Shown: positions 44,518 to 53,127 of the stretch, in pieces
Layout of the letters: each line of letters begins with the position of its first letter
Position numbering within the stretch: position 1 is the stretch's first letter
Source: Alphaproteobacteria bacterium
GTDB lineage: Bacteria; Pseudomonadota; Alphaproteobacteria; Micavibrionales; Micavibrionaceae
Direction: 5' to 3'
NCBI GenBank assembly: GCA_021776025.1
Contig: JAJFGR010000007.1
Span: 186,001-250,000, forward strand
Length of the DNA: 64,000 nt
The notes under the pieces: model-generated
Told to the model about the DNA's origin: nothing
The model's database searches: none
The model's input: the letters and a program-made list of their open reading frames with translations, nothing else
Made by a program: the position numbers and the translations under genes

Positions 44518-45495
44518 ATGAAAAGGCGTTTCTTTGGGCTGTGTTCGGCCTTAGTTTTAACATCTTTGATTTTGGTTGGTTGTCTGGCGCAGAGTCCGGC
44601 GCCGGTGGCGCTTTATGGTACGAATGAAGGCGCGGGGAGCGCGGGTGTGCATACGGTCACGCCGGGGGAAAATCTTTGGAGCATTTCCAACCGTTATAAC
44701 ATTGTGATGCGCGATATTGTTGTGAGCAACAAGATGAGCGCGCCGTTTGTGCTGAATGCTGGGCAGCGGATCAAGTTGCCGCCGCCGCGGACATATAAGG
44801 TGCGGCGAGGGGACAGCCTTTATACGGTTTCACGGCTTTATAGTGTGAGTGCGTCGGAGCTGGGGCGGATGAATAATTTGAGCGCGCCTTATGTTGTGCG
44901 GCCGGGGCAGGTTTTGAAGCTGCCGTCAGTGACGCCGAAAACAATGCCGGCGGTTTTGAAGACGGCAAGTGCGGCGCGGGCGCCTGTGCCGCCAGTGGCT
45001 TCTGAGCCTTTAGAGGCGACGCCGGGGCGCAAGCCGGGAGCTTCTCAGCCAGCTAAGCTTCAAAAGGCAAGTGCGAGTAGCCGGGCAAAAATCCCTTCTA
45101 AAACGCCGAAGCGCTCGTCTTCGAAGTTCATGAAGCCCGTGAAGGGGAAGGTTGTTTCGAGTTATGGATCGAAAAAGAACGGCCTGCATAATGACGGGAT
45201 TAATATTAAAGCGCCGCGCGGGGCGTCGGTGAAAGCGGCGGAGAACGGCGTGGTGGTTTATGCGGGCAGTGAGATTAAAGGGTCGGGGAATTTGATTTTG
45301 ATCCGTCATGAGAACCGCTGGATGACGGCGTATGCGCATTTGGACGATATTAAAGTGAAACGCGGGGATGTTTTGAAACGCGGGCAATTAATTGGTAGCG
45401 TGGGGTCTACGGGCAGCGTTGATAGCCCGCAGCTGCATTTTGAAGTGCGCCGGGGGACGGAAGCGATTAACCCGAAGAAGTATCTGGAGAGTTAA
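44518..45495 (+). CDS. nlpD: NlpD-like lipoprotein with two LysM domains and degenerate M23 domain
   Basis: A type II signal peptide ends at LVGC (Cys22). Two LysM domains follow (HTVTPGENLWSISNRYNI and YKVRRGDSLYTVSRLYSV), then a Pro/Ala/Lys linker and a C-terminal M23 (LytM) domain. Active M23 enzymes need H-x(n)-D and HxH. Here the first motif reads HNDGINIKAP, with Asn where the metal-binding Asp of GID is expected, while AYAHLD and QLHFEVR are kept. That pattern points to an NlpD/EnvC-type activator of cell-separation amidases rather than an endopeptidase. The pcm neighbour supports this. Confidence 0.85.
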   Translation: MKRRFFGLCSALVLTSLILVGCLAQSPAPVALYGTNEGAGSAGVHTVTPGENLWSISNRYNIVMRDIVVSNKMSAPFVLNAGQRIKLPPPRTYKVRRGDSLYTVSRLYSVSASELGRMNNLSAPYVVRPGQVLKLPSVTPKTMPAVLKTASAARAPVPPVASEPLEATPGRKPGASQPAKLQKASASSRAKIPSKTPKRSSSKFMKPVKGKVVSSYGSKKNGLHNDGINIKAPRGASVKAAENGVVVYAGSEIKGSGNLILIRHENRWMTAYAHLDDIKVKRGDVLKRGQLIGSVGSTGSVDSPQLHFEVRRGTEAINPKKYLES

Positions 45496-45498
45496 AGT

Positions 45499-45660
45499 AT
45501 GAAGTATGTGTTTATGATTTTAGGTCTATTGCTTCTGCTGCTGGCGGCGGGGTATTTTATGCAGAACGGGTTTTTTACCGGGCGGGTTGCTTTTGTGCTT
45601 ACATTTGCCGTGATTATGGTGATCGGATGGACCGTTTTAAAGTTTATCCAAAAACAATAA
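45499..45660 (+). CDS. Small two-span membrane protein, 53 aa
   Basis: A 53-codon frame starts 4 bases after the nlpD stop (ATG at 45499) and ends with TAA at 45660. It encodes two hydrophobic segments (FMILGLLLLLLAAGYFM and VAFVLTFAVIMVIGWTVL) joined by a short turn and a basic C-terminus (KFIQKQ). Tight linkage to nlpD suggests it is expressed. No family can be named. Confidence 0.6.
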   Translation: MKYVFMILGLLLLLLAAGYFMQNGFFTGRVAFVLTFAVIMVIGWTVLKFIQKQ

Positions 45661-45750
45661 TTGTTCTCATTCAGATAGGCTTGCTTTCAGCGTCGCAGCC
45701 TTTATAGTCCTTTCCATTATAACAATTTGAGTTGAATAAGGAGCACTTGA

Positions 45751-46140
45751 ATGCTGATTTCTAAAGCCTATGCGCAAAGCGTTGAGCCGATGGTTGAATT
45801 GGGTGGCGACATCCCTGAGGGAATACCAGAAGCGCCGAGCGCGATGGAAGCTTTTATCTGGAATATGGGGCTGGTCGGGGTTTTGGTCCTGATGTTTTAT
45901 GTGTTGTTGATCCGACCACAGCAAAAGCGGATGAAAGAGCATACGCAGATGCTGCAAGGTCTTAAAAAAGGTGACAAGGTTGTTACATCTGGCGGGTTGG
46001 TTGGCAAGATTGCCAAGATTAAAGATGGTGATGACGAGGTTGAGGTTGATTTGGGCAACGGTACGAACGTGATGGTGATGCGCTCGATGTTGCAGGGGAA
46101 GAATGAGCCGCGGCTAAAGGCAGATCCTGTAAAGAAGTAG
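45751..46140 (+). CDS. yajC: Preprotein translocase subunit YajC
   Basis: A 129-residue protein with one membrane span (WNMGLVGVLVLMFYVLLI) followed by the family hallmark RPQQKRMKEHTQMLQGLKKGDKVVTSGGLVGKI. It associates with SecDF in the Sec translocon. An AAGGAG site precedes the ATG. The gene heads the conserved yajC-secD-secF cluster. Confidence 0.96.
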   Translation: MLISKAYAQSVEPMVELGGDIPEGIPEAPSAMEAFIWNMGLVGVLVLMFYVLLIRPQQKRMKEHTQMLQGLKKGDKVVTSGGLVGKIAKIKDGDDEVEVDLGNGTNVMVMRSMLQGKNEPRLKADPVKK

Positions 46141-46149
46141 AATATTCTC

Positions 46150-47697
46150 ATGATTAATATTGAACCCTGGAAAATTGTTTTAACGTTGCTGGTTTGCGCG
46201 TTTGGCTTTTTGTATGCCATACCGAATGTTGTTGGTGAGGGCGCGCGCGGGTGGATGCAGAAGAGTTTACCGGCCTGGGCGCCGACAAAGACCGTGAATT
46301 TGGGGCTGGATTTACGCGGCGGTGCGCATTTGCTGTATGAGGTTGAGGTCGCGGTTGTTTTTAAAGAACGCGCTGAGTCTATGTTGCAGGATGTGCGCAA
46401 GGCTTTGCGCGAAGATAAAATTGGGTATAAGCGCATTGGCGTTATTCCGGGCGGTGTGCGCATTACGCTCCGCGGTAAAGCTGATGGTGAAAGCGCACGG
46501 CGGATTTTGCGCAAGGCTAATCCATATTTGAGCATTGAAACAGATGGCACGGGGTTGATTATTGAGGCGATTTTGGATGAAACCGGCAAGCGTGAGATTT
46601 ATGATCAGGCGATGAGCCAGAGCATTGAGATTGTGCGCCGGCGGATTGATGAGTTGGGGACGACGGAGCCGATTATTCAGCGTTCAGGTGAAGACCGGAT
46701 TTTGATTCAAGCGCCGGGCGCGGATGCGAGTAGCTTAAAAGCGATTATTGGAACAACGGCGAAGCTTAATTTTCATCTGGTGAAAGATCCGGGTTCAAGT
46801 GGGGCGTCGAAAACCTATGGGTTTGCGGATGAACCAACGCGTAAGGTTGAAGTGGAGCGCCGGGCCTTGATTACCGGGGAGATGCTGGAGAATGCGTCAC
46901 CGTCGTTTCAGGACGGTTCGCCGGTGATTTCATTTCGTTTGAATAACACGGGTGCGCGGCGTTTTTGTGATGTGACGCGCAAAAATGTGAATAAGCCGTT
47001 TGCTATTGTGCTGGATAATGAGGTGCTGAGTGCGCCAGTTATTCGCGAACCGATTTGCGGTGGACAGGGGCAGATTTCTGGCGGGTTTACTGTACAGGAA
47101 GCCAATGATCTGGCGCTTTTGTTGCGGGCTGGGGCTCTGCCTGCACCGATGGCGGTGGTGGAAGAACGCACGGTTGGGCCTTCGCTGGGGGCGGATTCGG
47201 TTGAGGCCGGGAAGACAGCCAGCTTGATTGGTTTGGCTATGGTGCTGGTGTTTATGGGTTTGATGTATGGCACGTTTGGGATGATGGCGAATGTTGCGCT
47301 GGTTGTGAATGTGGCGCTGATTTTTGCGATTTTATCAGGTTTGCAGGCGACACTGACCTTGCCGGGGATTGCCGGGATTGTGTTGACGATCGGCATGGCT
47401 GTGGATGCGAACGTGCTTATTTTTGAACGTATTCGTGAGGAATTGCGCGCCGGGCGCTCGCCTATATCGGCGATTGATGCCGGGTATAGCCGGGCGATGG
47501 GGACGATTATTGACTCCAATCTGACCACACTGATTGCGGCGGTGATTTTGTTCTCGCTGGGCACCGGGCCTATTAAGGGGTTTTCGGTGACATTGGGCGT
47601 TGGAATTATTACGTCGTTTTTCACGGCGATTATGGTGACGCGTTTGTTGGTTGTGACGTGGCTTAAGTCTAAGAAGCCAACAAGCTTGCCGGTATAA
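46150..47697 (+). CDS. secD: Protein translocase subunit SecD
   Basis: Works with SecF as a proton-driven partner of SecYEG, pulling secreted proteins to the periplasmic side. The 515-residue protein has an N-terminal span, the LGLDLRGGAHLLYEVE segment, periplasmic P1 domains, and the C-terminal five-span unit with the conserved GIAGIVLTIGMAVDANVLIFERIREE. secF follows 9 bases later. Confidence 0.98.
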   Translation: MINIEPWKIVLTLLVCAFGFLYAIPNVVGEGARGWMQKSLPAWAPTKTVNLGLDLRGGAHLLYEVEVAVVFKERAESMLQDVRKALREDKIGYKRIGVIPGGVRITLRGKADGESARRILRKANPYLSIETDGTGLIIEAILDETGKREIYDQAMSQSIEIVRRRIDELGTTEPIIQRSGEDRILIQAPGADASSLKAIIGTTAKLNFHLVKDPGSSGASKTYGFADEPTRKVEVERRALITGEMLENASPSFQDGSPVISFRLNNTGARRFCDVTRKNVNKPFAIVLDNEVLSAPVIREPICGGQGQISGGFTVQEANDLALLLRAGALPAPMAVVEERTVGPSLGADSVEAGKTASLIGLAMVLVFMGLMYGTFGMMANVALVVNVALIFAILSGLQATLTLPGIAGIVLTIGMAVDANVLIFERIREELRAGRSPISAIDAGYSRAMGTIIDSNLTTLIAAVILFSLGTGPIKGFSVTLGVGIITSFFTAIMVTRLLVVTWLKSKKPTSLPV

Positions 47698-47706
47698 AGG
47701 ATAAGG

Positions 47707-48657
47707 ATGATGAAGGGTTTACGTTTAGTTCCGGAAGAAACCAATTGGAATTTCATTGGGCTTAGGTTTATGGCCTATGCGGTTTCGGCGATTTTGATTT
47801 TGGGTTCGATTGGGTTGACGGTGAAGAACGGTTTGAATTTCGGAATCGATTTTACTGGCGGGACGGTAATTGAAATTCGTACGCCCGAGCAGCCGGACTT
47901 GGGGAACCTTCGGACGTTGCTTAACGGTTTGGAATTGGGTGCGATTTCGATTCAAGAATTTGGCGCAACGGATGATTTGTTGATCCGTTTGCCGCAGCAA
48001 GATGGCGAAGCCGAAGTGCAGCAGATGGCAATTGAAGATGTGCGAGAAGCGCTGGATGATGCTTATTCAGAGGCGGGTGAGGTGGATTATCGCCGGGTTG
48101 AGTTTGTTGGACCACAGGTTGGAGAAGAGCTGAAACAGCAGGGAATGCTGGCGGTGTTGTTCTCGATGATGGGAATACTGGCCTATGTGTGGTTTAGGTT
48201 TGAGTGGCAGTTTGGTGTGGCCTCTGTTGTGGCGCTTTTGCATGATGCGGTAGCGACGATTGGATTGTTTGCGTTGACGCAGATGGAGTTTAATCTGTCG
48301 ACCGTGGCGGCGATTTTGATGATTGCCGGGTATTCGATCAACGATACCGTGATTGTGTTTGACCGCATCCGCGAGAATTTGCGCAAGTTTAAAAAGATGC
48401 CGTTGCCGGAATTGTTTAATAAGTCGGTGAATGAGATGCTCAGCCGGACGTTGATGACATCGGGGACGACATTATTGGCGTTGGCGGCGCTGTATGTGTT
48501 TGGCGGCGAGGTTATTCAGGGCTTTATCTATGCTTTGATCTTCGGGATTGTTATTGGGACATATTCTTCCGTGTTTGTGGCGGCGCCTGTGTTGTTGGTT
48601 ACGGGTCTAAAGCGTGGCGCCCCGGCAGCAGCGGAACCCGAAGCACAAGAAGCTTAA
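47707..48657 (+). CDS. secF: Protein translocase subunit SecF
   Basis: A 316-residue partner of SecD. Motifs: LNFGIDFTGGTVIEIRT after the first span, and the membrane unit with AAILMIAGYSINDTVIVFDRIRENLR. A second Met at codon 2 (47710) is an equally possible start. The downstream Mth938-like gene starts 4 bases after the secF stop. Confidence 0.98.
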   Translation: MMKGLRLVPEETNWNFIGLRFMAYAVSAILILGSIGLTVKNGLNFGIDFTGGTVIEIRTPEQPDLGNLRTLLNGLELGAISIQEFGATDDLLIRLPQQDGEAEVQQMAIEDVREALDDAYSEAGEVDYRRVEFVGPQVGEELKQQGMLAVLFSMMGILAYVWFRFEWQFGVASVVALLHDAVATIGLFALTQMEFNLSTVAAILMIAGYSINDTVIVFDRIRENLRKFKKMPLPELFNKSVNEMLSRTLMTSGTTLLALAALYVFGGEVIQGFIYALIFGIVIGTYSSVFVAAPVLLVTGLKRGAPAAAEPEAQEA

Positions 48658-48661
48658 AATC

Positions 48662-49039
48662 ATGGATGTGACGCCACTTGTTCACGAGGGTGCACAAATT
48701 GTTCAAAGCTATGCGGGTGGGCAGTTTCGGGTGAGCGGCGACGTTTATACCGGCGCGATTATCGTTTTTCCAAATATGACGCAAGATTGGGCGTTTCAGG
48801 GCGGTGTAGGGGATCTGAGTGTAGCGGATTTTGAGCTGCTTATTGAACAGGTGCAGGATATTGATGTTGTGCTTTTGGGGTGCGGTCCGCGGATACAGTT
48901 TCTTCCTTTTGAGCTTAAAAATTCATTAAAAGATAAAGGTTTAAGCGTTGATGTCATGGATACTGGCGCGGCGTGCCGAACTTATAATGTTTTGATGGCA
49001 GAAGATCGCCGCGTCGCTGCGGCGTTAATTCCTGCCTAA
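48662..49039 (+). CDS. Mth938-like (NDUFAF3-related) protein
   Basis: A 125-residue protein of the DUF498/Mth938 fold (GGQFRVSGDVYTGAIIVFPNMT, FELLIEQVQDIDVVLLGCG, LGCGPRIQFLP, ending with a segment on TYNVLMAEDRRVAAALIP). The mitochondrial member NDUFAF3 is an assembly factor of respiratory complex I. In alphaproteobacteria and in this window it is placed right after secF. The frame is open from 48614, but ATG 48662 follows the secF stop closely and gives the family start. Confidence 0.88.
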   Translation: MDVTPLVHEGAQIVQSYAGGQFRVSGDVYTGAIIVFPNMTQDWAFQGGVGDLSVADFELLIEQVQDIDVVLLGCGPRIQFLPFELKNSLKDKGLSVDVMDTGAACRTYNVLMAEDRRVAAALIPA

Positions 49040-49127
49040 ACGCCTTATTTTTCAACGTTTTTAACGTTTTCTTAAAGTCACACTCATAGAATAATAAGCA
49101 TCTATAAAAACGCGAAAAGAGAAGGGT

Positions 49128-50420
49128 GTGAATATGGCAGAGCTTAAGCAAGCTTTGGAAAATCTCTTAAATGGCGATTTTGGTGAGCTGCAACAAGGCT
49201 CGAAAGCTCGGTGGCATGAAGAATGGCCGGAGCATAAGCGGGTGCCAGAGCCAATTGTTGTTGAACAGCCGGGTGAGGCGGCAACAATTGCGACGATTAA
49301 AGTTGAGAATGGCGGCGATTATTTGCTGTTCTGCGATCCGCAAGACCCAACAAAAATGATGGCAGTGGCCAGTCAGGATGCGCATATCGTTGCCGGTGTG
49401 GCCGGAAATGAATATCGGTCTATGCTTAGTCAGGGGAAATTGCCTCAATATAAAGATCTTGATGAGGCGGGAAAAATTGAAACACAAGCGATGTTCGACC
49501 GTGTGAATATGATTAAGGACGCGGGTGTCCGCGTTGATGGCGCTATTGATGTTACGGCTATTGCCAGCGTTAAGAGTGTCGCAGAGATTGAAGCAGTGGG
49601 CATTCGGATTGAAAATTTTAGACCAGCGGTGCCTGAAGCGCCAGCAACGATTGTTGCCGATAATGGTAGAGCAGGGCGCAGGCGTGATCGCACACGGGCG
49701 GATGAAGAAGTGAAGCCAGAGGTTCAAGAGGAGCCAAAGGAAGAGGCGCCGAAGGATGATGTAGGATATGTGGCGGGCACACTTAATATTGTGAGCGGGG
49801 CGGATAAGATGCGCTTTCAGATCACAGGCGATGATGGACAAGTTAGAGAAGTAGTGACAAGTGGTAAGGAACAGCTCGAGCTTAGCGATGGGGAGAGCCG
49901 CACTTTTTCTAAGGTGATTGGCGAGGATGGTCAGGCTGATTCTTATGTTGTGAACACAGGTCATGGTTTTGTTTTAAAATCAGAAGCTGAGATCAAGAAC
50001 ATGTCAGGCGACAATATCAAGGCATTGGGTGAAAAACTCGCACAGGCGGCTGCCGCTGCGAAAGTTGAACCGGCGGCCGGAGATGCGCCGGATGTTGATA
50101 TGGAGAAGTTGCGCGGAAAGGTTGCTGAGTCGGTTGAAAAGCTGGAATACACTTTAGGCACAATTGCCGATATGAGAGAAACGATGAAGGAGGCTGGCCA
50201 GCCAGCGATTGCAGAGGATTATGCTAAGCAGGCGTTAATTAATGGTGTTTATATGATGCGCTCGAATTTTCCGAGTGCTGTTGGTAAGGATGGCACAATT
50301 GATGTTTCTAAATTACCGGTTCAGCCTGGTGAAGAACTTGGGCAAGTTATAACGGAGTATAATAAGGCCATTGAAGCGACGACGAATGTTCCAAGCGAAC
50401 CACCGCCAGCGCTGAATTAA
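49128..50420 (+). CDS. Hypothetical protein, 430 aa
   Basis: No family recognised. The frame starts at GTG 49128 (GTGAATATG); the ATG at 49134 is also possible, preceded by GAGAAGGG. The protein is acidic and soluble, with a Gly/Glu-rich N-terminal domain (residues 1-175), a charged Arg/Glu/Lys/Pro linker (GRAGRRRDRTRADEE and VQEEPKEEAPKDD), and a second domain with ITGDDGQVREVVTSGK followed by a helical C-terminus. It sits between the Mth938-like gene and sodB, breaking the usual yajC-secDF-Mth938-NDUFAF6 order, and is convergent with sodB with a four-base stop overlap. Confidence 0.72.
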   Translation: MNMAELKQALENLLNGDFGELQQGSKARWHEEWPEHKRVPEPIVVEQPGEAATIATIKVENGGDYLLFCDPQDPTKMMAVASQDAHIVAGVAGNEYRSMLSQGKLPQYKDLDEAGKIETQAMFDRVNMIKDAGVRVDGAIDVTAIASVKSVAEIEAVGIRIENFRPAVPEAPATIVADNGRAGRRRDRTRADEEVKPEVQEEPKEEAPKDDVGYVAGTLNIVSGADKMRFQITGDDGQVREVVTSGKEQLELSDGESRTFSKVIGEDGQADSYVVNTGHGFVLKSEAEIKNMSGDNIKALGEKLAQAAAAAKVEPAAGDAPDVDMEKLRGKVAESVEKLEYTLGTIADMRETMKEAGQPAIAEDYAKQALINGVYMMRSNFPSAVGKDGTIDVSKLPVQPGEELGQVITEYNKAIEATTNVPSEPPPALN

Positions 50421-51034
50421 GTCGCGATTTTGATAGGGCCTTTTTCGAAGAGCTCAGCGACATATTCCCAATTAACGAGATCATCCATGAAGGCTTCGAG
50501 GTATTTTGGCCGCGCGTTGCGGTAGTCAATATAATAGCTATGTTCCCAAATATCACATCCCAGAAGAGCGGTTTGGCCGTGGGTGAGCGGATTATCAGCG
50601 TTGGCGGTTTTAGTGATTTCGAGTTTGCCGTCTGCATTCATAATAAGCCAAGCCCAGCCGGAGCCGAATTGCGTTAGGCCGGCTTCGATAAATTTACCGC
50701 GGAAGCATTCAAATGATTCAAAACTGTCATTAATGGCGGTCTCTAGATTGCCGGGACGGTCGCCGCCGCCATTTGGTTTCATCCAGTTCCAGAAATGTTT
50801 GTGGTTCCAGTGTTGGCCGGCATTGTTAAACAGGCCGGCGTTATTTTGTTTGTGGGCGTTAAGGATGACTTCTTCGAGGGTGTCGCCCATGTCGTCCAGA
50901 CCTTCAAGAATTTTGTTGCCATTGGTTACGTAAGCGTTGTGGTGCTTGTCATGGTGAAATTCCAAAGTCTCCGCAGACATATATGGGTCCAGAGCATCGT
51001 AAGCGTATGGCAATTCAGGAAGTTCGAAAGTCAT
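50417..51034 (-). CDS. sodB: Superoxide dismutase, iron type
   Basis: Converts superoxide to O2 and H2O2 in the cytoplasm. With the ATG at 51034 (MTFELPELPYAYDAL) it has 205 residues. Metal ligands: His27 (LEFHHDKHH), His78 (WNHKHFW), Asp161 and His165 (DIWEHSYYID). Gln74 in NNAGQHWNH is the position that marks Fe-type rather than Mn-type enzymes. The frame remains open to 51319, but that extension overlaps the divergent gene and lacks family similarity. Overlaps the 430-aa gene by four bases at its end. Confidence 0.96.
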   Translation of the reverse strand: MTFELPELPYAYDALDPYMSAETLEFHHDKHHNAYVTNGNKILEGLDDMGDTLEEVILNAHKQNNAGLFNNAGQHWNHKHFWNWMKPNGGGDRPGNLETAINDSFESFECFRGKFIEAGLTQFGSGWAWLIMNADGKLEITKTANADNPLTHGQTALLGCDIWEHSYYIDYRNARPKYLEAFMDDLVNWEYVAELFEKGPIKIAT

Positions 51035-51107
51035 TTTTGTGGTCCTTGCTTTTCTTCGGAAGTGGAAACTGCTAAGCCATAACGTAATTGTTTTACAGGA
51101 ATAATCA

Positions 51108-51893
51108 ATGGCTAAGACACTTTCATATTGCGGGAAATTGGTGCGGGAGCAAGATCCGGACAGGTTTTTGCTGTCGATGTTTGCGCCTTCGCATGTGCGT
51201 GAGGATTTGTGGGCGTTGTTTGCTTTTAACCATGAGATTGCCAAAACGCGGGAGGTGGTGAGCGAGACGCAGCTTGGCCTTATCCGGTTGCAATGGTGGC
51301 GTGATGCGATCGAGGGCATTTATGAACGCGAAGAGGTTTTGGAGCATGAAGTTTTGCAATCTTTGGCGGACGCTATTAAGGCGCATGATTTACCGCGTGA
51401 GGATTTTGAAATCCTGCTTCATGCACGGGAATTTGATTTGGAAGATGTGCTGCCCGGGAATGTTGAAGGGCTGGTAAATTATGCGGACTTTACGACGAGC
51501 CCGTTGATGAAGTTGGCGGCGGCGGCGGCTGGCAGCGGTGCGGGAGAGCCCGTGCAGCCGGTTTCGGTGAATTATGCTTTGGCCGGGGTTTTGCGCTCTG
51601 TGGCGTTTTATGCGGGGCAGCGGCGGTGTTTGTTACCGGAGGATTTGATGAAAGAGCATGGGCAGAGCATAAATGCACTTTATGAGGGGAAACCGGCGGA
51701 TGGATTACCGGAAGTGGTGAAGGCCGTTGCTGAGCAAGCGGTTGGAGGAGTTATGTGTGAAAACAGGCTGTTACGGGCCACAAACAGGCTTGCATGGGTG
51801 TATTTAAAGCAATTGAAGCGATGTGGGTATGATGTGTTTCACCCGAGACTGGCTGTGCCTCCTGCGTTTAAGACTTTGCGACTAATTTTTTGA
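51108..51893 (+). CDS. Squalene/phytoene synthase-family protein, NDUFAF6-like
   Basis: A 261-residue all-helical protein of the squalene/phytoene synthase fold. The first Asp-rich motif of real synthases (DDxxD) is replaced by FAFNHEIAKTREVVSE, followed by LQWWRDAI. That is typical of the NDUFAF6 branch, whose mitochondrial members help assemble complex I and are not known to make terpenoids. The location close to the Mth938/NDUFAF3-like gene agrees with such a role. Divergent from sodB. Confidence 0.85.
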   Translation: MAKTLSYCGKLVREQDPDRFLLSMFAPSHVREDLWALFAFNHEIAKTREVVSETQLGLIRLQWWRDAIEGIYEREEVLEHEVLQSLADAIKAHDLPREDFEILLHAREFDLEDVLPGNVEGLVNYADFTTSPLMKLAAAAAGSGAGEPVQPVSVNYALAGVLRSVAFYAGQRRCLLPEDLMKEHGQSINALYEGKPADGLPEVVKAVAEQAVGGVMCENRLLRATNRLAWVYLKQLKRCGYDVFHPRLAVPPAFKTLRLIF

Positions 51894-51965
51894 TTATGTA
51901 ATTGATTCTTGAGAACTTTCCCGCTACAATGGAGGAGGTTAGGGTAAAAAAGTTAGGGTAGCATT

Positions 51966-52241
51966 ATGGTTGATTCCATTGGTGGTGCTGGTGGTCCGCA
52001 GAATTTATCGCAGGTTAACCGCACACAAAATAACAAAAATACCGAAGAAAAACGTTCTGGGCGCGCTGATGAAACTCAGCCGCAGGACGAGGTGAGTTTG
52101 TCTGAGGAAGCTTTGGCGGCGCAGGCGGCACAAGCCGAACAGGAAGCAGAGCAGGCAGCTAAAGAGGCGCGTGCGCTTTTAGAGGAGCAGTCTGAAGAAA
52201 CGTTGTCGAATGACTCCAAACGCGTTGATGAATTTCTTTAA
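51966..52241 (+). CDS. Hypothetical acidic Ala/Glu-rich protein, 91 aa
   Basis: A 91-residue protein with a polar, Asn/Gln-rich N-terminal part (NRTQNNKNTEEKRSGRADETQ) and a helix of alternating Ala, Gln and Glu (EEALAAQAAQAEQEAEQAAKEA). The segment DEVSLSEEA resembles the D-x-V-x-[IL]-S-x-E-A stretch of small regulatory proteins such as FlgM; I regard it as unassigned. A strong terminator follows at 52262. Confidence 0.6.
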   Translation: MVDSIGGAGGPQNLSQVNRTQNNKNTEEKRSGRADETQPQDEVSLSEEALAAQAAQAEQEAEQAAKEARALLEEQSEETLSNDSKRVDEFL

Positions 52242-52261
52242 AAGCTTACCGATATAGAATT

Positions 52262-52294
52262 AAAAAAGGGCTTCGATGTGAAGCCCTTTTTTTT
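52262..52294. terminator. Strong bidirectional intrinsic terminator
   Basis: AAAAAAGGGCTTC and its complement GAAGCCCTTTTTT enclose a five-base loop, with T runs on both strands. It separates the 91-aa gene from the convergent dehydrogenase gene, whose stop codon lies at its edge. Confidence 0.93.
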
Positions 52295-53045
52295 ATGCGG
52301 CTTTTTGGCTTTCTCTGTACATTTCGAGCATTTCGGCTTCGACGGCTTTAGGGTCAGTCTTTACACTTTGATATAAGGTTTTGGACATCTCGTCGGTGAA
52401 GACATCTTCGTGTCCATTTTTGATGGCAGCGATGGTGGTTTCGGCGACTTGAGATGGTGGCGCTTTCTCCATTTCAATATCTGCGGCCATGTCGGTGTCG
52501 ATGGGGCCGGGATAAACGCCGACAACGAGGGTGCCCTGATCAGCTAGTTCAAGGCGCGTGGCCATGATGAGAGAATGGACTGCGGCTTTTGATGCGGAGT
52601 AGGTTGGTAAGCCCGGGAATGAAAGATGTCCGGCGATGGATGAAAGCGATGCGATTGCACCGCCACCATTGGCTTTAAGGATCGGGGCGAAGGTTTGTGT
52701 GACAGCCATGACGCCGAAATAATTTACGTCCATTTCTTTGCGGGCTTCGTCAATAGCGCTGGCATTCTTGATACTGTTCCAATAAAGCACACCAGCATTA
52801 TTGATGAGTATATTGGTGTCCTGTGCGGCTTTAGCAGCGGCGTCGACCTGGTTTTGATTGGTGACGTCCAGCTCAATAGGGATGAGCTTATCAGGATTGG
52901 TGGCGACTATATCCGCGACGCTATCCGTGTTTCTGACGGCGAGATAAATTTTTTGCGCACCAGCTGTGAGGAAGCCTTCTACATAGGCTTTGCCGATACC
53001 GCGGTTAGCGCCAGTGATGAAGACAACTGAGTTTTGAACATCCAT
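52293..53045 (-). CDS. Short-chain dehydrogenase/reductase
   Basis: A 250-residue Rossmann-fold oxidoreductase. The nucleotide site is FITGANRGIGKAY; NNAGVLYW is the NNAG motif; the catalytic Ser is in ASLSSIAGH and Tyr-x3-Lys is in TYSASKAAVHS. The Arg-rich first turn (after GAN) and the Asn-Arg at the end of beta2 suggest NADP preference. Substrate unknown. The gene is single, with its own promoter region upstream at 53046-53127. Confidence 0.9.
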   Translation of the reverse strand: MDVQNSVVFITGANRGIGKAYVEGFLTAGAQKIYLAVRNTDSVADIVATNPDKLIPIELDVTNQNQVDAAAKAAQDTNILINNAGVLYWNSIKNASAIDEARKEMDVNYFGVMAVTQTFAPILKANGGGAIASLSSIAGHLSFPGLPTYSASKAAVHSLIMATRLELADQGTLVVGVYPGPIDTDMAADIEMEKAPPSQVAETTIAAIKNGHEDVFTDEMSKTLYQSVKTDPKAVEAEMLEMYRESQKAA

Positions 53046-53127
53046 GGTCTGATCCTTTTTCGAATGAATAAATCTGTTTGTTCAGTCTAAAGTAGATCAA
53101 AAATCTGGAGGGTCAATCCGATTATTG

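Noticed and set aside
45897-46589. 230-codon minus-strand frame
   Set aside because: Antisense to yajC and secD.
46908-47756. 282-codon minus-strand frame
   Set aside because: It lies antisense to secD and the start of secF, both unmistakable.
49167-49964. 265-codon minus-strand frame
   Set aside because: Antisense to the 430-aa gene. It has no family signal, and the plus-strand frame is longer with a ribosome-binding site.
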